Assembly: GCA_017425765.1 (NCBI GenBank)
Contig: JAFOXE010000111.1
Span: 1 to 13,099, forward strand
DNA length: 13,099 bases
Direction: 5' to 3'
Source: Paraprevotella sp.
GTDB lineage: Bacteria; Bacteroidota; Bacteroidia; Bacteroidales; Bacteroidaceae
Part shown: piece after piece, positions 1 to 6,795 of the stretch
How positions within the stretch are numbered: the stretch's first letter is position 1
Layout of the letters: every line of letters starts with the position of its first letter
Made by a program: the position numbers and the translations under genes
The notes under the pieces: generated by a model
What the model was told of the DNA's origin: nothing
The model's database searches: none
The model's input: only the letters and a program-made list of their open reading frames with translations

Positions 1-2
1 AT

Positions 3-2816
3 TGGATGCCGGAATTGGTAAACAGCACCGATTTGTTCACCATTTTGGTAGATGTAAATCAAGATAAGCACAACTCTCCGTTGGTGTCGCAACTAACCTT
101 TAATAACTCAACTACTCGCATCGAAGGCTCCGTTCCGGCCAAGACCTATTATCTTCCGGTAGGTGCTACTGTGACGTTGAAGAGCATGACCTATCGAGGT
201 TATACTTTTGAAGGTTTCGTGGATGCAAACGGCAATTCTGTACAGAGCTATGACAAGATGGTGCTGCCTGCAGGCGGTATGTCCCTGGCGGCTAAATATA
301 CGGCCAACGACGAGCGTATCTTGTTTGATAACCTTCATCCTTATCCTTACCGCATCCCCGCTATTGCTACAGCACCTAATGGAGACATCTTAGCCTTCTC
401 CGACTACCGTCCATGCCGTGCCGATATTGGTAATGGAGATGTGGACGTCGTATGCCGCATTTCTACCGACAACGGTGTAACATGGGGCGACGAGTTTGTG
501 GTGGCAGACGGTAATGGCAGTGCCCTTAACGTGATGGAAACCGGTTACGGCGACGCCGCCGTAGTGGCCGACCGCGAGAGCAACAAAGTATTGGTAATGA
601 TGGTGTGCGGTAGAACCGTATGCGGAGATAGCCAATGGGATCCCAGTAAGGCTGGTGATCCAGATGCTGAAAAGGTAAACCGTGCGGCTCGTGTGTATTT
701 CACTTACAACGAGGGAACCAAGACCTGGGATAAGGGTGAAATTGTAGAGGTTACCGACGACATCTATCAGTTGTTTGTGGATGACGAAGGTAATGCCACC
801 GTGCCTTCTTACTTCATCGGTTCAGGACGTATTTTCCAAAGCCGTGTGGTGAAGAAAGATCAATACTATCGTTTGTATTGCTCTCTATGGACAAACAGTG
901 GCGGTAACCGCGTCATCTACTCCGACGACTTCGGTGGTACATGGCATATCTTGGGCACCGTTGCCGATCGTCCGGCACCGGATGGTAACGAGCCTAAGTG
1001 TGAGGAGTTGCCCGATGGAAGCGTAGTGCTCAGCAGCCGTAAATATAATGGTCGTTACTTCAACATCTTCACTTTCAACAACGAGGAGAAGACCACCGGT
1101 ACATGGGGCCAAGTTGTGTCCAGCAACAATGTGGACAACGGTTTGAGCTTCGGCGGAAATTCTACTAATGGTGAAATCTTCATGATAGAGGGTGTTAATG
1201 CCGACGGAGATGTTAAGAAAATCTTCTTGCAATCCATTCCTACCGGTAATGATCGTAGTGATGTGGCCATCTATTATAAGGAAATAGACGAAGCAACAAC
1301 TTATACTCCTACCACCTTGGCACAAGGTTGGAGCCTAGGTAAGCAGGTAAGCGATAAGGGATCTTGCTATTCTACTATGACCATGCAGAAGAATGGAAAA
1401 ATAGGATTCATCATGGAAGAAGAGCCGGGTGGATACACCATTGTGTACATCCCATATAGCGTTAGCGACGTTACAGCCGGAACCTACACCGACATCCACA
1501 CAGCAGAATCTAAAGAAGCCATGGATTTGTTGTCGAGAGTCGGAGTGGGTGTACCTACTGAGAATGGTCCGGCGCGTACTGCGTTCCGCAACGCAATTAA
1601 CGCCTTCAAGAACAATTGGGTGACCGACGCCAGCAAGGCTGCATTGGACGAAGCGATGAACACTTACATGAGCAACACAGACGATATCCAATTGCCGGAA
1701 GACGGTAAGGTGTATGTGTTTAGTTTCCGTAATGAGGACGCATCTATGTTCTATTATTTAGATGCGGTATACAATAGCACCAACGGAACGTTTAGCTTGA
1801 ATCGTGTGGAGCGTCCAACCGGTGTTTCGGGAGAATACCTTCCCAATACCGCCAAGTTTGTGTGCCGTAAGCATGATAGTGGAGAATATCCTTACACGTT
1901 TGTGCCCATTGGTCAGCAAGGATATGTAAACTATCAAGGTGTAAATACCACCTATACGACGGGCAGAAATCAAGCGTACGTACACTCAATGTATGAAGGT
2001 AGGAACAAGGGAGGAACTATCGATGATAAGTCTGCAAAAAATCTTTTCGGATACGTGTATGTCTGCTTCGAGAAGCGTGGAGCAGGAAATAATGCTGATA
2101 AAACAGGTGTGTTCATCATCAACCATTTAGACAATGAACTACCTTTTAACTATTCTTCTGCGCCCTTCTTGAACGGGACCTACACTTCTGCCTTTACTAT
2201 GGAGGAAGTAGAATATCCTAATGTGGTGACCTTGAATGCTACTTCTGCTGCCGACACTAAATTGGTTGGATTGCCCGAAAATGGTACCATCGGCACATTT
2301 AGTGCACCCTTTGCTACGGTAATTCCTGAAGGCGTCGAGGCATATTATGCAACAATTGCAGACGAACATGCCACTTTGACAAAGGTTGAAGGTCAAGCCA
2401 TCCCCGCCAACCAAGGTGTACTCCTAATTGGTGAAAGCGACGTAAACAAGGTGCGTATGGTTCCGGCCACAGCAGAAACTCCGGCGAACTTGGCAGGCGT
2501 AAACCACTTCCAACACAGTGCCGGTGCAAGCAAGACCTTGGAGGTAGGCGACTACATTCTTTCACGTGGTAGTCAGGGCATCGCCTTCTACAAGGCAAAA
2601 ACCGGCTCAAACATTGCCATGAATAAGGCATATCTTACCGCTCCTACCGAGGCCGGAATCAAGAGTTTTGTGTTTGCCGAAACCACCGGTATCGAAGAGG
2701 TGAAGAAGGAAACTGAGCAAATCCAAACTATTTATGACATGGCCGGACGTAGATTGCAACGCATTTCTCGTCCAGGAATCTACATTGTGAACGGCAAAAA
2801 GGTTTTAGTAAAATAA
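3..2816 (+). CDS. Secreted GH33-type exo-alpha-sialidase, 5'-truncated by the window edge
   Basis: Hydrolyses terminal sialic acids from host glycoconjugates. The frame is open to the window edge and no signal peptide is visible, so the ATG at 6 is probably internal and the true start lies upstream. Numbering from that ATG: residues 10-100 are a beta-rich module resembling surface-protein repeat domains. The catalytic propeller spans about 103-490, with the YRIP motif (R116), the acid/base candidate D133 in SDYR, Asp-boxes STDNGVTW (153-160) and SDDFGGTW (306-313), the acidic pair E333/E334 in CEELPDG, arginines R345 and R417, and the nucleophile candidate Y455 in CYSTM. A helical linker (about 497-560) and further beta-type sequence follow. 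The tail, with IYDMAG and ending GIYIVNGKKVLVK, resembles a type IX secretion (type A) sorting domain. All usual catalytic residues appear present, so it is probably active. Function is well supported; export by T9SS is inference from the tail. Confidence 0.9.
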   Translation, partial: WMPELVNSTDLFTILVDVNQDKHNSPLVSQLTFNNSTTRIEGSVPAKTYYLPVGATVTLKSMTYRGYTFEGFVDANGNSVQSYDKMVLPAGGMSLAAKYTANDERILFDNLHPYPYRIPAIATAPNGDILAFSDYRPCRADIGNGDVDVVCRISTDNGVTWGDEFVVADGNGSALNVMETGYGDAAVVADRESNKVLVMMVCGRTVCGDSQWDPSKAGDPDAEKVNRAARVYFTYNEGTKTWDKGEIVEVTDDIYQLFVDDEGNATVPSYFIGSGRIFQSRVVKKDQYYRLYCSLWTNSGGNRVIYSDDFGGTWHILGTVADRPAPDGNEPKCEELPDGSVVLSSRKYNGRYFNIFTFNNEEKTTGTWGQVVSSNNVDNGLSFGGNSTNGEIFMIEGVNADGDVKKIFLQSIPTGNDRSDVAIYYKEIDEATTYTPTTLAQGWSLGKQVSDKGSCYSTMTMQKNGKIGFIMEEEPGGYTIVYIPYSVSDVTAGTYTDIHTAESKEAMDLLSRVGVGVPTENGPARTAFRNAINAFKNNWVTDASKAALDEAMNTYMSNTDDIQLPEDGKVYVFSFRNEDASMFYYLDAVYNSTNGTFSLNRVERPTGVSGEYLPNTAKFVCRKHDSGEYPYTFVPIGQQGYVNYQGVNTTYTTGRNQAYVHSMYEGRNKGGTIDDKSAKNLFGYVYVCFEKRGAGNNADKTGVFIINHLDNELPFNYSSAPFLNGTYTSAFTMEEVEYPNVVTLNATSAADTKLVGLPENGTIGTFSAPFATVIPEGVEAYYATIADEHATLTKVEGQAIPANQGVLLIGESDVNKVRMVPATAETPANLAGVNHFQHSAGASKTLEVGDYILSRGSQGIAFYKAKTGSNIAMNKAYLTAPTEAGIKSFVFAETTGIEEVKKETEQIQTIYDMAGRRLQRISRPGIYIVNGKKVLVK

Positions 2817-2825
2817 TTTAGGACG

Positions 2826-2853
2826 TGTTCCCCTCGTTTTGGCGAGGGGAACA
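2826..2853 (+). terminator. Hairpin after the sialidase gene, no T-tract
   Basis: Perfect 10-bp inverted repeat GTTCCCCTCG / CGAGGGGAAC around a 6-nt TTTTGG loop, extended by one T-A pair, starting 10 nt after the sialidase stop codon. No run of T follows, so it may be an mRNA 3'-end stabiliser or a leaky terminator rather than a full intrinsic terminator. It lies between the sialidase and the small gene at 2897. Confidence 0.6.
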
Positions 2854-2896
2854 TCCCTACTCATTGACATATTAACCCTATTACAATAAGACGAAA

Positions 2897-3073
2897 ATGA
2901 TAAAGAAAGAATATATGCAACCCACGCTTACTGTGGTGGACGTGGAAATTACTGAGATGTTGGCCGTGAGCATCGGTTTCGTAGAAGAAGAGGTGGATGG
3001 CGGTGATGCCATGGTTAAGGTGGACAAAGGTGGCGGTTGGGGACGCCCTCAAAACAAACTTTGGGAGGACTAA
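2897..3073 (+). CDS. Small orphan protein, 58 aa, Bacteroidales short-peptide type
   Basis: An ORF of 58 codons starts at ATG 2897 after an A-rich leader (ataagacgaaa) and ends at TAA 3071-3073, just before a good terminator. The protein starts MIKKEYMQPTLTVVDVEITE, continues with MLAVSIGF, then an acidic, glycine-rich half (EEEVDGGDAMVKVDKGGGWG) and ends in LWED. The opening pattern, K-K-x-Y-x-x-P followed by a beta-prone V-x-x-V stretch and a (L)A-x-S site, is one I associate with many short unannotated Bacteroidales proteins; their function is not known to me. It has no typical hydrophobic signal sequence and no membrane segment. The gene sits between two hairpins downstream of the sialidase, with no clear TAnnTTTG promoter of its own, so it may be made from sialidase read-through. 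Coding status is supported by composition, clean start and stop, and placement. Confidence 0.7.
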   Translation: MIKKEYMQPTLTVVDVEITEMLAVSIGFVEEEVDGGDAMVKVDKGGGWGRPQNKLWED

Positions 3074-3110
3074 ACCTCACGCTACAGTCTGATAGATAGA
3101 TTACATTGCC

Positions 3111-3147
3111 GCCGTGCAGCCCCATGAGGTTGCACGGCGTCTGTTTT
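3111..3147 (+). terminator. Intrinsic terminator after the 58-aa gene
   Basis: Stem GCCGTGCAGCC / GGTTGCACGGC (11 bp with one G-T wobble, 6-nt loop) followed within a few bases by a TTTT run. It lies about 38 nt after the small gene's stop and closes that unit. Confidence 0.8.
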
Positions 3148-3308
3148 ATGTAAGGGTATAGATAAGGCACAAGGTATACGCACATAGCAAAGAGCGTGTA
3201 TGTGTGAAAAACGACTTAGAAATGCCTGCCCAAAGGTGAAAACACGTTCAATTTCAGTGTGGAACGTGAAAAAAAAGAAAATCCGACCCGCTTGTGCATA
3301 AAAACTCT

Positions 3309-3316
3309 TATCTTTG
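3309..3316 (+). promoter_or_regulatory. Bacteroidetes -7 promoter box for the coiled-coil gene
   Basis: TATCTTTG matches the Bacteroidetes sigma-ABfr -7 consensus TAnnTTTG exactly and lies 23 nt before the ATG at 3340. A TTG at 3292 is only 14 nt upstream, shorter than the usual spacing of about 19-21, so the -33 element is weak. The box falls inside an in-frame upstream extension of the next gene, which argues that the real start is 3340. Confidence 0.6.
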
Positions 3317-3339
3317 CGAAGATTAGACGTAACAATCGT

Positions 3340-4218
3340 ATGGACAAAAAAAGAATTATAATCATTGCCGCAGCTGTCGGCATTGCCGTGTTGGGTGTAG
3401 TAAGCTATCTTGCTTTCTCGTTGCATCAAAAAAACATTGAGAACGAGGAAATGTTGATGCTGGCCGAGATGGACAAACGTGAGATGGAGAACGAGTATGC
3501 TCAGTTTGCCGTACAGTATAGCGAAATGAAAACGCAGATTAACAACGATTCACTTATAGCACAGTTGGACCGTGAGCAGCGCCGCACCGAAGAATTGCTT
3601 GAGGAACTAAAGCGTGTGAAGTCGAACAACGCCAAGGAAATCAGACGCTTGAAGCAAGAATTGGCTACCCTGCGTACCATCATGCGTGGCTACATCATGG
3701 AAATCGATTCGCTTAACCGTTTGAATCAGGCTTTGGCCAAGGAGAACAAGAAGGTGAAAGCCCAATACAACGAGGCACAAACCCACATCTCCAGCCTGAC
3801 TACCGAGAAAGAAACCTTGACCGAGAAGGTGGCCATAGCCTCACAACTTGATGCAACCTCCATTACCGTGACCGGCAAGAATAAGCGTGGCAAAACGGCA
3901 AAGAAAATTAAGGATGTGAAGAAGTTTGTGATTGACTTTGTGATTACGAAGAACATTACCGCTTCGACCGGGATCCGTCCGGTGTACGTGCGCATCCTGC
4001 GTCCTGCCAATACCGTGGTAACCTCGGGCGGAACATTTACCTATGAAAACCGTCAGCTGGAATACACCGTCATGAAGGAGATTGAATATACCGGCGAGGA
4101 ACATCCCGTAACTATGTACTGGGACGTGGCCGAGTACCTAAGTCCGGGTAAATATCGTGTGGACATCTTCTGCGATGGAAACAATATAGGAACCTCTTAC
4201 TTTGAGTACGAGAAATAA
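3340..4218 (+). CDS. Single-pass membrane coiled-coil protein of unknown function
   Basis: A protein of 292 aa. Residues 1-4 are basic (MDKK), 5-27 are a hydrophobic segment (a membrane anchor or uncleaved signal), 32-168 are a long charged heptad-rich coiled coil (for example EQRRTEELLEELKRVKSN), 178-193 are a strongly basic linker, and 194-292 form a beta-type domain with YRVDIFCDG near the end. Predicted topology has a short cytoplasmic N-terminus with coiled coil and beta domain in the periplasm. I recognise it only as a conserved Bacteroidales-type hypothetical protein; a role in envelope structure is conceivable but unproven. The start at 3340 is preferred over an in-frame ATG at 3259 because the TATCTTTG box at 3309 falls between them and the shorter form puts the hydrophobic segment at the N-terminus. 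It looks monocistronic, ending at a strong terminator. Confidence 0.8.
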   Translation: MDKKRIIIIAAAVGIAVLGVVSYLAFSLHQKNIENEEMLMLAEMDKREMENEYAQFAVQYSEMKTQINNDSLIAQLDREQRRTEELLEELKRVKSNNAKEIRRLKQELATLRTIMRGYIMEIDSLNRLNQALAKENKKVKAQYNEAQTHISSLTTEKETLTEKVAIASQLDATSITVTGKNKRGKTAKKIKDVKKFVIDFVITKNITASTGIRPVYVRILRPANTVVTSGGTFTYENRQLEYTVMKEIEYTGEEHPVTMYWDVAEYLSPGKYRVDIFCDGNNIGTSYFEYEK

Positions 4219-4252
4219 GAAAAACGGGGCGCACAACTGCTCCCAAAAGACA

Positions 4253-4281
4253 CGAGCATGTGGAGGGTATCTACACGCTCG
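4253..4281. repeat. Imperfect inverted repeat in the convergent intergenic region
   Basis: Arms CGAGCATGTGGA and TCTACACGCTCG pair over 12 positions with one A-C mismatch and one G-T wobble around a 5-nt loop. It lies 10 nt before the stronger hairpin at 4291 and may form tandem 3'-end structure with it. No T-tract follows. Confidence 0.4.
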
Positions 4282-4290
4282 CCAAAATGA

Positions 4291-4337
4291 AACGAGATGC
4301 TCATGTGGTGCAGCACTACATGAGCATCTCGTTTTTT
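4291..4337. terminator. Strong, probably bidirectional terminator between convergent genes
   Basis: Perfect 16-bp stem AACGAGATGCTCATGT / ACATGAGCATCTCGTT, with four further inner pairs (one a wobble) and a 3-nt loop, giving a stem of about 20 bp. It is followed on the plus strand by T6. Read on the minus strand, the downstream sequence is also T-rich (TTTCATTTTG). It serves the coiled-coil gene (ends 4218) and probably also the minus-strand methyltransferase (ends 4396). No gene is seen in 4219-4395. Confidence 0.85.
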
Positions 4338-4395
4338 GTGGGATGCAGGCCACGGTGTGTACTCCGTGTGCCGCACGCGAAAAGGGGGTGAGTGC

Positions 4396-5133
4396 TTAGG
4401 TGTTTCGCACCAAGCGTGCCAAATAATCATAATGTTCGCCTTCTTGCACCAACTCCGCCGTGAAGCCGTTTTCCGATGCGTGATAGGCCAACGTATGGAA
4501 ATCGATGTACAACCAATCGAACGGCCGGCCTGTGATGCGACGATACTTCATGCGGAAATCCACCTCGCCATAGTATCCGGCGTTCAGGTCGATGTCCATA
4601 CAACCGTCTTCGTCCTCAAAAATGTAGCGTAGGTCGCTCGAATCCATCAGAATCTGACCGCCCGGTTTCAGTTGCAATTTCATCTTCTTGAAAAACTCCG
4701 GCAAGCGATCTATTTTGCCTATGATGCCGGAACCGTTCATGAGCATGAGCACCGTATCGAACGAATCGATAAATTGCGGGTCGAAGAGGTCGACGTGTTG
4801 AACCTCCGTAATCCCTCGGCGCTGCATGACTTCGACCGAGAGAGGCGATACGTCAATAGCCGTTACGGAAAAGCCCTGTTGCTGAAGGGGCAGAGCATGA
4901 CAACCGGCCCCAGCCCCTACGTCCAATACGCGGCCACGACATTCGGACATGGCTTTACGTTCAAGAGGTGACATGTCCGAGGGGGCACGAAAGAGCATGG
5001 GAACCGACATTTCGTCTTCGTCGAACAAAGACGACAAGACACGCAAGCGACCGGCCTTTCCGGTTTCGAAATACTCCAAAATGGCCGAACCCATCGGGTC
5101 TTCTGAGGGGGAGAGTAGTGCTGAACGGTACAT
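4396..5133 (-). CDS. Class I SAM-dependent methyltransferase, substrate unknown
   Basis: A protein of 245 aa with a Rossmann methyltransferase fold. SAM motif I is VLDVGAGAG (69-77), the acidic end of strand 2 is AIDVSP (D94 binds the ribose in this fold), a central LMLMNGSG stretch lies at 129-136, and LKPGGQILMDSSD (155-167) is the typical post-motif III segment. The flanking sequence (DPMGSAILEYFETGKAG near the start; RPFDWLYIDF near 203-212) is a conserved Bacteroidales arrangement but does not reveal the substrate. The start at 5133 was chosen over an in-frame ATG at 5184 because a good promoter (-7 at 5156-5163, -33 at 5182-5185) overlaps the longer form. A second in-frame ATG at 5094 is also possible. 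It is monocistronic, divergent from the EIIC-kduI operon and convergent with the coiled-coil gene. Confidence 0.85.
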   Translation of the reverse strand: MYRSALLSPSEDPMGSAILEYFETGKAGRLRVLSSLFDEDEMSVPMLFRAPSDMSPLERKAMSECRGRVLDVGAGAGCHALPLQQQGFSVTAIDVSPLSVEVMQRRGITEVQHVDLFDPQFIDSFDTVLMLMNGSGIIGKIDRLPEFFKKMKLQLKPGGQILMDSSDLRYIFEDEDGCMDIDLNAGYYGEVDFRMKYRRITGRPFDWLYIDFHTLAYHASENGFTAELVQEGEHYDYLARLVRNT

Positions 5134-5155
5134 CGGATAAGAATTTGTTTGAGGA

Positions 5156-5185
5156 CAAAAATACGGATAAAGAACGAGATGCAAA
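5156..5185 (-). promoter_or_regulatory. Promoter of the methyltransferase gene
   Basis: On the minus strand, TTTG (5185-5182), 18 nt, then TATTTTTG (5163-5156), which matches the Bacteroidetes TTTG / TAnnTTTG pattern. Transcription would begin near 5149, leaving a leader of about 16 nt before the ATG at 5133. Confidence 0.65.
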
Positions 5186-5222
5186 ACATTTGCAAAGGAA
5201 GAATTGAAAGAAACTTACGACC

Positions 5223-5238
5223 GCACAGCAAACTGTGC
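5223..5238. repeat. Palindrome in the divergent promoter region, possible operator
   Basis: GCACAG-CAAA-CTGTGC is a perfect 6+6 inverted repeat. It lies between the methyltransferase promoter and the EIIC promoter, in the otherwise featureless 5186-5293 stretch. It could bind a regulator or form a small RNA hairpin. Six-base arms occur often by chance, so this is only a candidate. Confidence 0.3.
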
Positions 5239-5294
5239 AGGCAAACAAAATACACCTTTCCGACCCAAAAACGACAGATTTAGACCTCTGTATG

Positions 5295-5325
5295 TTGGCA
5301 CAACCGATAAAATTGTCTAAATTCG
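5295..5325 (+). promoter_or_regulatory. Likely promoter of the EIIC-kduI operon
   Basis: TTG (5295-5297), a 20-nt spacer, then TAAATTCG (5318-5325), which matches the Bacteroidetes -7 consensus TAnnTTTG at all but one fixed position. Transcription would start around 5332, giving a leader of about 70 nt. The -33 TTG is embedded in a small GTTG-GCA-CAAC inverted repeat (5294-5304). Confidence 0.5.
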
Positions 5326-5332
5326 CACCTTA

Positions 5333-5380
5333 ATGAAAGGTTACTTCTGCACCTCGGACATGAAAAAAACAAAACTTTAA
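5333..5380 (+). other. Possible 15-codon leader ORF upstream of EIIC
   Basis: ATG at 5333 opens a short frame (MKGYFCTSDMKKTKL, stop at 5378-5380) in the EIIC leader, 20 nt before the EIIC start and almost at the predicted transcription start. It might be a leader peptide or chance. No repeated regulatory codons and no obvious attenuator hairpin are seen, so support is weak. Confidence 0.15.
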
Positions 5381-5400
5381 ATCAATAATACGTAAAAACT

Positions 5401-6774
5401 ATGGAAGCCGTATTTAGTTACATCATCGGTTTGGGTGCCGCCGTAATGATGCCCATCATCTTCACCCTTCTGGGTGTGTGTATTCGTATTCCCTTTTCTA
5501 AGGCGCTCAAGAGCGGTCTTTATGTGGGTGTGGGTTTTGTGGGCTTGTCCGTCATCACCGGTTTGCTTACCAGCAGTTTAGGCCCCGCCTTGACTAAGGT
5601 GGTGGAAATTTACGACCTTGAATTGGGCGTGTTCGATATGGGGTGGCCTGCGGCAGCTTCGGTAGCCTATAACACCTCGGTAGGTGCGTTCATCATTCCG
5701 GTGTGCTTGGGCGTGAACTTGTTGTTGCTGATACTTGGATGCACCCGTACGGTGAACATCGACTTGTGGAATTATTGGCATTTTGCCTTCATCGGTGCCG
5801 TGGTGTATTTTATGACCGATAGCATAGCATGGGGTTTCTTTGCCGCCGTGATTTGCTACATCATCACCCTTGTATTGGCCGACTACACTGCCGATAAGTT
5901 TCAAAAGTTCTACGATAAAATGGACGGTATTTCTATACCTCAACCCTTTTGCCAAGGTTTTGTACCCTTTGCCATTGCCATCAATAAGGTGTTGGATATG
6001 ATACCGGGTTTTGACAAGTTGAACATCGACGCCGAGGGTATGAAACGTAAATTCGGTTTGTTGGGTGAGCCTTTGTTCTTGGGTGTGCTTGTGGGTTGCG
6101 GCATTGGCGCTTTGGCTTGTAAGAACGGACAAGAATTGGTTGACGGTATTCCCGGAATTTTAGGTTTGGGTATTAAGATGGGTGCCGTGATGGAGTTGAT
6201 TCCACGCATCACCAGTTTGTTTATCGAAGGCTTGCGCCCAATTTCCGACGCTACTCGCGCTTTGATAGCCAAGAAGTTTGGCGAAGATGCCAAGTTGCAC
6301 ATCGGTATGAGTCCGGCATTGGTCATCGGTCATCCTGCTACTTTGGTGGTATCGTTGTTGCTGATTCCGGTTACTTTGGTGTTGGCCGTAGTGCTGCCGG
6401 GCAATGAATTCTTGCCGTTGGCCTCGTTGGCCGGAATGTTCTATGTGTTCCCACTCATTCTGCCCATCACCAAGGGCAATGTGTTGAAGACCTTTATCAT
6501 CGGACTGGTGATGATGGTGGTGGGATTGTATTTTGTTACCTATATGTCGGGCGATTTCACTAAGGCTGCTACCGATGTGTATGCACGCACTCAGGATGCT
6601 GCCGTGAAGATTCCGGAAGGATTCAGCGCCGGCTCTTTGGACTTTGCTTCCAGCCCGTTGGCCATCCTTATCTATGCCTTCACCAAATATAGCGTATACA
6701 TCGGTGCTGCCGTGCTCACCGTTCTTACCTTAGGTTTGGTGGCATGGAATCGCCGTAACATCCTGAAAAAATAA
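5401..6774 (+). CDS. Galactitol-type PTS EIIC permease (GatC family), orphan
   Basis: An integral membrane protein of 457 aa, close to E. coli GatC in length (about 450), so not truncated. It has many hydrophobic segments and GatC-family signatures: LLGEPLFLG (220-228), EGLRPISDAT (276-285), IGHPATLV (309-316) and PGNEFLPLASLAG (333-345). In classical PTS, EIIC moves the sugar while EIIB, fed by EIIA, HPr and EI, phosphorylates it. No EIIA, EIIB, HPr or EI is encoded nearby, and Bacteroidetes in general lack a complete sugar PTS, so this one probably acts as a stand-alone transporter. It is 21 nt upstream of kduI and almost certainly co-transcribed with it. That pairing suggests the substrate is a ketouronate (the KduI substrate or product) rather than galactitol. 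Family is confident; substrate and mechanism are inference. The start follows an A-rich leader (cgtaaaaact). Confidence 0.88.
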   Translation: MEAVFSYIIGLGAAVMMPIIFTLLGVCIRIPFSKALKSGLYVGVGFVGLSVITGLLTSSLGPALTKVVEIYDLELGVFDMGWPAAASVAYNTSVGAFIIPVCLGVNLLLLILGCTRTVNIDLWNYWHFAFIGAVVYFMTDSIAWGFFAAVICYIITLVLADYTADKFQKFYDKMDGISIPQPFCQGFVPFAIAINKVLDMIPGFDKLNIDAEGMKRKFGLLGEPLFLGVLVGCGIGALACKNGQELVDGIPGILGLGIKMGAVMELIPRITSLFIEGLRPISDATRALIAKKFGEDAKLHIGMSPALVIGHPATLVVSLLLIPVTLVLAVVLPGNEFLPLASLAGMFYVFPLILPITKGNVLKTFIIGLVMMVVGLYFVTYMSGDFTKAATDVYARTQDAAVKIPEGFSAGSLDFASSPLAILIYAFTKYSVYIGAAVLTVLTLGLVAWNRRNILKK

Positions 6775-6795
6775 TTCACACAATAAATTAGCAAT

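Noticed and set aside
6..8. ATG at position 6 as the true start of the sialidase
   Set aside because: No signal peptide follows, although the protein has a secretion tail and is of a secreted family, and the frame is open upstream to the window edge.
885..1325. A 146-codon open frame on the minus strand inside the sialidase
   Set aside because: It lies wholly within a gene with clear catalytic motifs; its translation shows no recognisable domain, and the opposite strand explains the sequence.
4336..4971. Plus-strand open frames of about 98 and 99 codons over the methyltransferase
   Set aside because: They are antisense to a gene with clear SAM-binding motifs and have no plausible start context or domain.
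5578..6132. A 184-codon open frame on the minus strand inside the EIIC gene
   Set aside because: The EIIC frame has strong family motifs through this stretch; the antisense product is rich in His and Gln with no recognisable pattern, typical of a shadow frame.
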